NCBI GenBank assembly: GCA_002068325.1
Contig: MVZH01000005.1
Coordinates: 1 to 46,430, forward strand
Length of the DNA stretch: 46,430 nucleotides
Direction: 5' to 3'
DNA from: Lentisphaerae bacterium ADurb.BinA184
Lineage (GTDB): Bacteria; Verrucomicrobiota; Lentisphaeria; Oligosphaerales; MVZH01
This document shows positions 24,422 through 32,004 of the stretch, piece by piece (the stretch's first letter is position 1; each line of letters begins with the position of its first letter). Position numbers and translations under genes: made by a program. The notes under the pieces are model-generated. The model made no database searches. It saw nothing but the letters and a program-made list of their open reading frames with translations, and was not told where the DNA came from.

Positions 24422-27400
24422 ATGGGCAAGCTCAACGGACAACTCGGAATCGCCAGTCTCGGGCTGATCCTGGCCTGCGCTTCGCCTGCGCTGGCCGAGG
24501 AGAACTGGAACACGCCGCACCTGCGTCCCGTGGCGCGGGTGGGCCGGTGCCAGACGCCCCCGTCCATTGACGGCGTGATTGCCGACGGCGAGTGGCGGGG
24601 CCTGCATGTCTCGCGCTTCGTCGCCCAGGGGGCCGGCGGCAAGGACGTGCTACAGCCGCGGGCCGGCGAGTTCTGGCTGGCCAGCGACGGGCAGGGGCTG
24701 TACGTCGCCGTGCGGTCGGCGGTGCATCCGACGGCGGGAATCGTGGCCAACTGCAAGCCCGAGGGCAAGAAGGACATTGGCGAGACCGTCTACGACGACT
24801 CGGTCGAGCTGTGGATTGACAACACGCCCGACGGGAAGGGCGGCAAGTACTACCAGTTCATGATCAACAGCCTGGGGGCGACCTTTGACAAGATGTATGA
24901 CCGGGCCGACGGGTCGGCGAACCTGTGGTGGCGCCCGGAGGGGTTCCGGCAGGCCCATGCGGTGGCGGACGGCGTGTGGACTGCCGAGTTCGCGATCCCG
25001 CTGGCGGAGCTGGAGGTTGCGGACGTCGCAAAGCCCATCGGCATCCGCGTCTGCCGCAACTACAAGCGCCCGTGGGATCAGTCGCGCTGGGCGCCGGGGG
25101 TCAACGCCTTCGATTCGGCGGAGACCATGGGCCGGGTCAGTTTTGCGGAGTCCGCACCGGCGGTGTCGGAACTCGGCTTTCAGGACGACCAGGGCATCAA
25201 CGTCGCCATCGAGGTGGCCAACCCGGGCCGGACGCCGTTGCCTGTGCGGGTCAAGCTGGGCTACAACGCCGAACAGCAGCCGCGGTACTACGAGGAATGG
25301 GCCGAGGATCTGGCCCCCGCGCAGAGCCGGCGTTTCGCGTACCGGAAGGAGTTCTTCTCGCCCGAGAACTACCCTGCCCTCGCCGAAATCCAGGTCGCGG
25401 GGGCCGACGGCACGGTTCATTATCAGCGCGATGTCAAGTGGCGTACGAGCCCCGGCGACCCCTGGGAGAAGCTGGCGGTGGCCAAGGCGGAAGATGCCTT
25501 CGAGTTTGCCATCGAGTGGCACCCGACCCCGAAGCTGCTGCGCTGGCGCGCCGGGTTCGCCGGCTTCACGGAGCGTGAGAAGGTGACCGCGCTGCGCGTC
25601 GTGGTGGTGGGCGCCGACGATGGCAGGGCCGTGGCCGAGTCGCGGATTGACCAGTTTGCGGAGTTCGCAACCGAGCAGCGTCTTGAGCTGCCCAAGCTCG
25701 CCGACGGGAACTACCGCGCCGAACTGCACGCCGAGAGCGGACAGGCGGGGGAAGACAAGCCAGTCAGGAGCCTGCCCTTCGAGCAGCGCTCGGATTTTGC
25801 CTGGCTGAACAACGACATTGGCATCAGCGACGAGGTGATTCCGCCGTTCACGCCGCTTGCCGTCGAGGGCAGCAGGGTCTCGGCGGTTCTGCGGAGGCAC
25901 GCCTTGAGCGATGTCGGGCTGTGGTCCAGCGTCGTTGCCGACGGGGAGGAAATCCTGGCCGGGCCGATGCGGTTCGAGGTGGTGCAAGGGGGCAAGCCGC
26001 AGGCTGTGACCGGGCGGGCCGCCGTCGTCCAGGCCAAACCGAACCTGGTGGTGACGGAAGCGCAGTGGGCGGCCGGGGAGGTGCAGGGGGTCACCCGCGG
26101 GGAGATGGACTACGACGGCTGCCTGAAGGTGACCCTCGAACTGTCGCAGGCGGGCGATGTACCGGTCGACTCGCTCGACCTGGTCATCCCCCTGAAGAAC
26201 GCGCTCATGCCGTTGATGCACGCCTGTGGCGACGGACTGCGCATCAATTTCGGCGGGGTGGTCCCGCCCGGTGACGGCCCGGTCTGGAGCAGCATCAAGG
26301 CGTCGCGCTCGGACCTGATCGGCACCTTCCTGCCCTACGTGTGGGTGGGCGAGGAGGGGCGCGGCCTAACTTGGTTCGCCGCCAACGACCGGGACTGGAT
26401 CATCGACACCACGGACAAGACGGCGGCCCTGGCCCTCGAACGCCAAGGCGACGCGCTGACTCTCCGCGTCCGGCTGATCCAGAAGCCCGCCGTCCTGAAG
26501 CGCACGCACACCATCACCTTCGGCCTCATGGCCACGCCGGCCAAGCCGATGCCGGACGGCTGGCGGCAGGCCGGCCTCTTCAGCGGCGGCCGGCGCAATA
26601 CCACCTTCCTGGGCATGTGCATGTACTGGGGCGCCCAGCTCTACGGGGTCTTCCCCGCCGACCGCGACTTCACCGTGGTGCGCAAGATTGCGGAGTCCGC
26701 AAAACAGGGGCGCCGGGACGATGCGTTCTTCGAGGAGTACATCAAAGCCCACCCCAACGTGGCCGCCGAGGTGCGCTGGTCGGCCAACCTGCGGAACGTG
26801 GAGGGCGTCGTGCCCTACACCAACCTGCGCGGCGCCAACACCTTCACTCCCGAATGGCGCGTCTACCAGGACGAGTGGCGGCGCGGCAACTTCGGCTGGC
26901 GCGAAACCCGTACCGGCCTGACCTCCGGCCAGATCGATTTCACCCTAATCCCCACCCCCAGCCAGATTGACTTCCTCCTCTACTACTACCGCGAGCATCT
27001 GCGCAGCGGCATGGACGGCATCTACTGGGACAACATCTGCATCTACAGCAACGCCAACCGGGTGACGTCAGACGGCTACCTGCGCGAGGACGGCCTGTTC
27101 CAGCCGGAGGCCGACATCTGGCGCCTGCGCGAGGTGACCCGACGCACCGCCGTGCTCGCCCATCAGCTCGGCAAGACGGACAACCTCAACATGCCGCACA
27201 TGACCAACGCCGCCCTCGTCCCGGTGTTCAGCTGGACCGGGTTCTACTTGGGCTGGGAATGGAAATACGGCGACAGCGACTGGCAGACCCGCTTCACCCG
27301 CGAGTACATCCGCGCCATCAACCTCGGCCGCCAGACCGGCAACCTGCCCGGCGTGCTCGAAGGCCACACCCACCAGATTGCCGATGCCGAGAAGCGCGCC

Positions 27401-27814
27401 TGGGTGCAGCGCACCCGGGCCGGCGTCGCCCTCACCCACGAGATCATCGTCCAGATGCCCGACGCCCTGCTGGCGGGCGCGCGCAAGGCCCTGTTCGACA
27501 TCGGCTATGGGACGGAGGCCTGCCGGGTGTACAACTACTGGGAGCGCAATCCGGTGGCGACTGTGGCCGGACTGGACAGCTCCTGGATCGTCTGCGACTC
27601 GGACGACCAGACGCTGCTCGTGCTCTGCGACTGGGGAGGCGGCGGCACACCCGTTGTGACATTGGATGGCGAGCGCCTGGGGCTGCCCCGCGATTTCCAG
27701 GCCGTGAACTGGGAAAACGACGGGCAGGTGTTCCAGGCGGTCAATGGCCGTCTGACGCTGCCCGAGCTGAAGACGCACGACCTGATGATCCTGCGGATCG
27801 GTGGTGGGAAGTGA
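24422..27814 (+). CDS. Very large secreted glycoside-hydrolase-like protein with N-terminal CBM9-type domain
   Basis: 1130 residues from the ATG at 24422; signal peptide MGKLNGQLGIASLGLILACA ending PALAEE. Residues ~35-230 look like a CBM9/DOMON carbohydrate-binding module (PSIDGVIADGEWRG, FWLASDGQGLYVAV, DNTPDGKGGKYYQFMIN). The C-terminal half has barrel-like features (LRSGMDGIYWDNICIYSN, DNLNMPHMTNAALVPVFSW, YLGWEWKYGDSDW) resembling DUF6067-type proteins; the catalytic pair cannot be assigned. Expected to act on polysaccharide or glycan outside the cell. Divergent from a GntR/LacI regulator. It carries four in-frame palindrome copies, the highest density in the window. Confidence 0.75.
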   Translation: MGKLNGQLGIASLGLILACASPALAEENWNTPHLRPVARVGRCQTPPSIDGVIADGEWRGLHVSRFVAQGAGGKDVLQPRAGEFWLASDGQGLYVAVRSAVHPTAGIVANCKPEGKKDIGETVYDDSVELWIDNTPDGKGGKYYQFMINSLGATFDKMYDRADGSANLWWRPEGFRQAHAVADGVWTAEFAIPLAELEVADVAKPIGIRVCRNYKRPWDQSRWAPGVNAFDSAETMGRVSFAESAPAVSELGFQDDQGINVAIEVANPGRTPLPVRVKLGYNAEQQPRYYEEWAEDLAPAQSRRFAYRKEFFSPENYPALAEIQVAGADGTVHYQRDVKWRTSPGDPWEKLAVAKAEDAFEFAIEWHPTPKLLRWRAGFAGFTEREKVTALRVVVVGADDGRAVAESRIDQFAEFATEQRLELPKLADGNYRAELHAESGQAGEDKPVRSLPFEQRSDFAWLNNDIGISDEVIPPFTPLAVEGSRVSAVLRRHALSDVGLWSSVVADGEEILAGPMRFEVVQGGKPQAVTGRAAVVQAKPNLVVTEAQWAAGEVQGVTRGEMDYDGCLKVTLELSQAGDVPVDSLDLVIPLKNALMPLMHACGDGLRINFGGVVPPGDGPVWSSIKASRSDLIGTFLPYVWVGEEGRGLTWFAANDRDWIIDTTDKTAALALERQGDALTLRVRLIQKPAVLKRTHTITFGLMATPAKPMPDGWRQAGLFSGGRRNTTFLGMCMYWGAQLYGVFPADRDFTVVRKIAESAKQGRRDDAFFEEYIKAHPNVAAEVRWSANLRNVEGVVPYTNLRGANTFTPEWRVYQDEWRRGNFGWRETRTGLTSGQIDFTLIPTPSQIDFLLYYYREHLRSGMDGIYWDNICIYSNANRVTSDGYLREDGLFQPEADIWRLREVTRRTAVLAHQLGKTDNLNMPHMTNAALVPVFSWTGFYLGWEWKYGDSDWQTRFTREYIRAINLGRQTGNLPGVLEGHTHQIADAEKRAWVQRTRAGVALTHEIIVQMPDALLAGARKALFDIGYGTEACRVYNYWERNPVATVAGLDSSWIVCDSDDQTLLVLCDWGGGGTPVVTLDGERLGLPRDFQAVNWENDGQVFQAVNGRLTLPELKTHDLMILRIGGGK
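25017..25031. repeat. Coding palindrome copy 5 (degenerate)
   Basis: TTGCGGACGTCGCAA; reads V-A-D-V-A-K. It differs at three positions from the consensus, so membership is less certain. Confidence 0.5.
25143..25157. repeat. Coding palindrome copy 6
   Basis: TTGCGGAGTCCGCAC; reads F-A-E-S-A-P. Confidence 0.8.
25656..25670. repeat. Coding palindrome copy 7 (variant)
   Basis: TTGCGGAGTTCGCAA; reads F-A-E-F-A-T. Confidence 0.7.
26688..26702. repeat. Coding palindrome copy 8
   Basis: Exact TTGCGGAGTCCGCAA; reads I-A-E-S-A-K. Confidence 0.85.
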
Positions 27815-27976
27815 GGCCGTCAAGCGCGAAGACCCCCCGGCGATGCCGCGCCGCGCCTAGGCCGGTTCTCTGACCCGGGCGACGTGCCGTCGTCTTTGAG
27901 CCTTCGCACTGAATGGCGCAGGGCAGCCTGTACCACTGGGCAAGTACGGGGACCAGGCTCGACGAGGGACTCAAGT

Positions 27977-28372
27977 ATGGGCGGTCGCAAACGCAGCATC
28001 GGCCAGAACACCGTCGTGAAGGACTGGCGCATCCGAACGGAAAGCCTGCAGCTGGTCATCCGGCCTGACGACAGGCCACTGCAGGTTGCCCTCATGCAAA
28101 CGGGAACCGGCAGGACCTGGGGGCCGGTGGCACTGCTCTCCCTGGACGTCTTCGACAAACCCCTCAAGCGCATCGAGCGGATCGCCAACTGGGAGGTCGC
28201 GCACACCGAGCCCATCGAGGATGGAGGGCGGACCTCCGTGTCCGCCAGGTCATACGCGAAGACCCGGTCTGCCGCGGACGAACCCGGACGACACGGAGGT
28301 CGTCCCTCCAGCATGGCAGACAATGGCCCGACTCGGCGGCGAAGAGGGCTGGGCTTTGTCCCGGCCACGTGA
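27977..28372 (+). CDS. Hypothetical small protein, 3' part occupied by a repeat element
   Basis: The reading from the ATG at 27977 has GAGGGA about 8 nt upstream. The first ~80 residues have a protein-like composition (VVKDWRIRTESLQLVIRPD, WGPVALLSLDVFDKPLKRIE, RIANWEVAHTEP) with no family I recognise. From about residue 82 the frame enters a paired-hairpin repeat (28222-28310) and becomes Arg/Gly-rich. Either the repeat was inserted into a real gene or the open frame is fortuitous. Flanked by the two large secreted hydrolase-like genes. Confidence 0.4.
   Translation: MGGRKRSIGQNTVVKDWRIRTESLQLVIRPDDRPLQVALMQTGTGRTWGPVALLSLDVFDKPLKRIERIANWEVAHTEPIEDGGRTSVSARSYAKTRSAADEPGRHGGRPSSMADNGPTRRRRGLGFVPAT
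28222..28310. repeat. Paired-hairpin repeat element with compensatory stem differences
   Basis: Two hairpins in opposite orientation: GGCGGAC-CTCCGT-GTCCGCC (28227-28246) and GGACGAC-ACGGAG-GTCGTCC (28286-28305), flanked by TGGAG and CTCCA. Loop and flanks are conserved; the two base-pair differences in the stems change on both sides so pairing is kept. Confidence 0.75.
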
Positions 28373-28399
28373 TGCAGGTTCTGCAAGCGCCTCGCTAAA

Positions 28400-28456
28400 C
28401 AATGAGATATGCCTCCGTTGTCTCCGTTGCCTCTTTGTTCATGAACAGCTCAGGTT
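28400..28456. repeat. Second copy of the 15884-16053 element end
   Basis: AATGAGATATGCCTCCGTTG and CCTCTTTGTTCATGAACAGC with CTCAGGTTA match 16004-16053 with few substitutions and a short insertion. It abuts the -10 box of the next gene. Confidence 0.7.
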
Positions 28457-28461
28457 AGAAT
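28456..28461 (+). promoter_or_regulatory. -10 box TAGAAT immediately before a start codon
   Basis: TAGAAT ends 7 nt before the ATG at 28469, predicting a leaderless transcript. The -35 (TTGTTC, 28435-28440, 15 bp spacing) is weak and lies in a repeat. Confidence 0.45.
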
Positions 28462-28468
28462 CATGACT

Positions 28469-31042
28469 ATGTGGTTTCGCCGTCGAGACGTGTCCGCCCG
28501 CCCTTCGACCCACCGCGGGTCGCCACGGCGGCGGAGCCGGCGCCTTGCCGTCCCCGTCCTGGCGGCGCTGGCGGTGGCCCTGGGGGGCTGGCCGCGCGCG
28601 GGCGCCGAGGTGCGGATTGGGTGGAATGAGCGCGGGCTGTCGGCGTTGGCCTTCGACGGCGTCGAGCTACTGGCCGACGGCGGCGTGGCGGTCACGCGGG
28701 TGGTGACCGCCGACCGCCCCCGCGACCGACGGCAGGAAACCCAGGCAGACTGGTACGCCGGCGAGACGCGAACCTTTGCCGACGCCGACGCCGCCGTCCT
28801 CGAGCGTTCGTTCGACCGGGAAACTTCCACCGTTTCGCTGACGTACGGATGGGGACGCCTGAGCGTGCGCTATGCCCCACGCGAGAACGGTCTCGACCTG
28901 CGGGTCGAAATCGCCAACACGGCCGAGCGGACGATCGAATGCGTGGCGGTCCGATTCATGGAGCTGCGCTTTGCCGAGGCCGTGGTTGCCAGCCACGTCT
29001 ACACCATCCCCGCCTATGGCTATTCCAAAGTCAACCTCGGCGGTCCGAGCGTGGTGCGAACCCGCTCTGGGGCGATGCAGGCGCTGTGGCTGAGCCGGCA
29101 AGCGAACCGCCCGATGCTCCAGGAGTTTGCCAAGCTCGAAAAGGCGGACCGCCTGGCGGTCGTGGCGACCGCCGGGCATCCCACCGGCGGCGAGGAGGTC
29201 TACGACGGCGTCTGGGACGCGCGCCCCATCCGCCCCGGCGAGCGCGACGTGTGGGAGCTGAGCCTGCGCTTCGCGCCGGGCGAGGTCAGTCCGTACGCCT
29301 TGGCCGCCGACGTGTTCGAGGGGTTTGCCGCCGCCCATCCCATGACGTTGAACTGGCCCGACCGCCGGCCGATCACCATGATCCATATCGCCGACAACCG
29401 GGGCACCGCGAAGAACCCGCGCGGCTGGGGCCATGCCATCCCCCTGCCGGCCGACTGGGACCTTGCCGCGGCGGACAGCCACGCCACCTTCCGCGAGGCC
29501 GCCCTGCGCGGCGCCCGCAACCTGGCCCAGACCAGCCGCCGCATGGGCGCCCAGGGCGTGATCGTCTGGCAGATCGAGGGCCAGGAATACCATGACATCA
29601 CCTACTACGGCGACCCGCAAATCCTCCCCCATGTCGCGCCCGAAATGGACGCCGTCGCCGATGAATTCTTCGCCACCATCCGCGAGGCCGGGCTGCGGGT
29701 GGGCATCACGGTGGCGCCGACCTACCACTTCCCCACCACCGGCGACAAGGGGCGCCAGAGTACGCCGGATGCGGGATGGAAGGACATGACCGCGCTCGGC
29801 CAGTCGCGCAGCGGCGGAGACCGGGAGATTCCGGCCAGCGTCGCCGATCTCTATTCCCGCGAGTCGGCCTGGTGCATGGTCAGCCGCCTCGACGACAAGA
29901 TCCGCTATGCCAAGCGGCGCTGGGGCGCTTCGTTGTTCTACATCGATGCCAACCTGATCTGGCGCCCGCGGGACCGGAGCGCCGAGGGGCAGGGCTGGTC
30001 CGGCAAGCACATCGCCGCCGGGGTGTTCGAGGAGCTGCACAAACGCCATCCGGACATCCTGTTGATTCCCGAGCACCAGTCCCTGCAGTACCATACCTGC
30101 ACCGCGCCCTACGGCGAGACGCCGCGGGCCACGATCTTCGCGCAGGAGACCACCGGCCCCGACGTGCGGGCGGCCTATCCCGAGGCCTTCGGCGTGCTCA
30201 TGCTGCACCGGCAGCCCAACGAGGTGCGCGACCATCTCGACCGCTACGTCGAAGCCATCGCCGCCGGCGACGTCCAACTCCCGCATGGCTGGTTCTTCGA
30301 TTTCGACCGCCTCTCCTCGATCTACCACCCGGCGGCCGCGCTCGCCCCGCTGCAGGTCCACGTCTTCCCCGAGGCCATCCAGCTGGGAGGCCTTCGCCTG
30401 GACGGGATGGAGGACTTCCGGCGGGCCCTGGCCGAGCGGCTGGACCGGCGCGCGCCGTTCCTGCAACGCCGGGCGTTCGTGTGTTACGGCGACGACGTGC
30501 CCCCGCAGAGGGTGAACGCCGTGCTGGGCGCCATCGCGGAAGCCGGCGGCATCATCGCCTGGAGCCAACCGTCCAACCCCGACTGGCCGGCGTTCTGGCG
30601 ACCGGACAACCCTCTGAAAGCCTTGACGCCAGATGCCCGCGCCTTCGTGATTCCCGGCAAACGCGAGGCGACCATCGTCGTCGCCAACGCCTCGCCGACC
30701 GAGCGGACCGTCACGGTCGAAGCCTCACCGGCCGGGCTGGGGCTGGGCGTCTCCAAGGCGGCGGACCTGCACGTGGAGTCCCTGCCGGGGCTGGCCGCCC
30801 CGCCTCCGCCCCCGCCCCCCGATAAGCCGGGCGCTGACATGGATGCGCAACCGGAGACAGGCGACGCCTGGGCGGAGGCGATGGTGCGCGGCGTCGAACT
30901 GGACAACCAAGTGGAACCGGATAGCCAGGCCGACACCGTGCTCGACTTGACCAACCACCGTCTCCGCAATGGCACCATCGAGGTGAAGGTCAAGCCATTC
31001 GGCCTGCGAGTCCTACGCGCGACATCGAAGTGGCCGGACTGA
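28469..31042 (+). CDS. Secreted TIM-barrel-type glycoside-hydrolase-like protein
   Basis: 857 residues from the ATG at 28469; an in-frame ATG at 28463 is equally readable but lies one base from a -10 box. A basic N-region and hydrophobic stretch (LAVPVLAALAVALGGWP) give a signal peptide. A beta-rich first third precedes a barrel-like middle: PITMIHIADNRGTAKNPRGW, GVIVWQIEGQEYH, GLRVGITVAPTYHFP, ASLFYIDANLIWRP, ILLIPEHQSLQYH. D and E residues at strand ends would suit a glycosidase, but I cannot name the family. The C-terminal ~100 residues include a Pro-rich linker. Unknown sugar target. Confidence 0.65.
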   Translation: MWFRRRDVSARPSTHRGSPRRRSRRLAVPVLAALAVALGGWPRAGAEVRIGWNERGLSALAFDGVELLADGGVAVTRVVTADRPRDRRQETQADWYAGETRTFADADAAVLERSFDRETSTVSLTYGWGRLSVRYAPRENGLDLRVEIANTAERTIECVAVRFMELRFAEAVVASHVYTIPAYGYSKVNLGGPSVVRTRSGAMQALWLSRQANRPMLQEFAKLEKADRLAVVATAGHPTGGEEVYDGVWDARPIRPGERDVWELSLRFAPGEVSPYALAADVFEGFAAAHPMTLNWPDRRPITMIHIADNRGTAKNPRGWGHAIPLPADWDLAAADSHATFREAALRGARNLAQTSRRMGAQGVIVWQIEGQEYHDITYYGDPQILPHVAPEMDAVADEFFATIREAGLRVGITVAPTYHFPTTGDKGRQSTPDAGWKDMTALGQSRSGGDREIPASVADLYSRESAWCMVSRLDDKIRYAKRRWGASLFYIDANLIWRPRDRSAEGQGWSGKHIAAGVFEELHKRHPDILLIPEHQSLQYHTCTAPYGETPRATIFAQETTGPDVRAAYPEAFGVLMLHRQPNEVRDHLDRYVEAIAAGDVQLPHGWFFDFDRLSSIYHPAAALAPLQVHVFPEAIQLGGLRLDGMEDFRRALAERLDRRAPFLQRRAFVCYGDDVPPQRVNAVLGAIAEAGGIIAWSQPSNPDWPAFWRPDNPLKALTPDARAFVIPGKREATIVVANASPTERTVTVEASPAGLGLGVSKAADLHVESLPGLAAPPPPPPPDKPGADMDAQPETGDAWAEAMVRGVELDNQVEPDSQADTVLDLTNHRLRNGTIEVKVKPFGLRVLRATSKWPD

Positions 31043-31152
31043 TGCCTGGCGCGGCGCGCCAGGGGCCACCGAGGCGGGAGGGACGGCCTTGGCGGGGAAG
31101 CGCGGCGGCGCCGGGGCGCGACGGCGGGGACCGGCCTGGATGACCCGCCTCG

Positions 31153-31180
31153 TTGCCGGCCGCGGCGGGCGCGTTACATT
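31153..31180 (+). promoter_or_regulatory. Candidate promoter of the DUF374 acyltransferase gene
   Basis: TTGCCG (31153-31158), 16 bp, TACATT (31175-31180). It lies inside the long open frame, supporting the later start at 31278. Confidence 0.45.
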
Positions 31181-31277
31181 GTCGCCGCACACCGCCCCAA
31201 GTCCGCCCGACACGGCAGCTCCCGACCCCGAAGACAACACGGACGGTCGCCCTTCCAACAGCAGGCCGCACAGCCTC

Positions 31278-31967
31278 GTGGACAAGACAGTCGCAGACAC
31301 CCCCCGCCGCGGTTTTGCGGACAGCGCGGCCGGCCGCTGGCTGGCCCGGCTGCTGATCGCGCTGGTCGCCGGACTGGTGCGGCTGTTGCACACGACCTGC
31401 CGGGTGCGGGTGGTTGACCCGGGCGGCTATCTCTCGCACACCGATCCGCCCGCCGTGGTGCTGGCGTTATGGCATAACCGGCTGGTTTTCGCGCCGCTGT
31501 TCTTCCCCCGCCGTTACCGCCGGCGCTTCCTGTCGCTGGCCAGCCTCTCGGCGGACGGCGGCTATGCGGCACAGTTCATGGGCCACTTCCTCGGCGGCAT
31601 GATCCGCGGGTCGAGCAGCCGCGGCGGCACCGAAGCCCTGCGCCAGATGAAGCGCGAACTCGACAAGGGCTGGACAATCGCCCTCACCGTGGACGGCCCG
31701 CGCGGGCCGCGCTACGCCGTGCATCCCGGCGCCGTCCTGCTCGCCGAGATGACCGGCGCCCCGGTCGTGCCGTTCGCCTGGAACGCCCGCCGCAAATGGC
31801 AGTTGAAAAGCTGGGACCGCACGCAGATTCCCAAGCCCTTCGCCCGCATCAATTTCGTCGTGGGAACGCCCATTCAGGTCGCCCGGCGGATGTCGGCCGA
31901 CGAACGCCAGGCCGCCTGCGAAAACCTGCGGCGGCAGATGCTGGAACTGACCGAGGACTTCGACTGA
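31278..31967 (+). CDS. DUF374-type lysophospholipid/lipid A acyltransferase-like protein
   Basis: 229 residues from the GTG at 31278, chosen because a promoter candidate lies between it and earlier in-frame starts (31089, 31140); the Shine-Dalgarno sequence is weak so this start is uncertain. After an N-terminal hydrophobic segment (LARLLIALVAGLVRLLHTT) come VVLALWHNRLVFAPLFF, SSSRGGTEALRQMKRELDKG, LTVDGPRGPRYAVHPGAVLL and APVVPFAWNARRKW, the DUF374 pattern. Expected to acylate lipid A-type or phospholipid acceptors at the inner membrane. FADSAAG near the N-terminus has the same peptide as the coding palindromes but a diverged DNA sequence (31315-31329). Confidence 0.8.
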   Translation: MDKTVADTPRRGFADSAAGRWLARLLIALVAGLVRLLHTTCRVRVVDPGGYLSHTDPPAVVLALWHNRLVFAPLFFPRRYRRRFLSLASLSADGGYAAQFMGHFLGGMIRGSSSRGGTEALRQMKRELDKGWTIALTVDGPRGPRYAVHPGAVLLAEMTGAPVVPFAWNARRKWQLKSWDRTQIPKPFARINFVVGTPIQVARRMSADERQAACENLRRQMLELTEDFD

Positions 31968-32004
31968 CACCCCCCGCGCGCCGCGCCAGCCGGAAGGATG
32001 CCCC

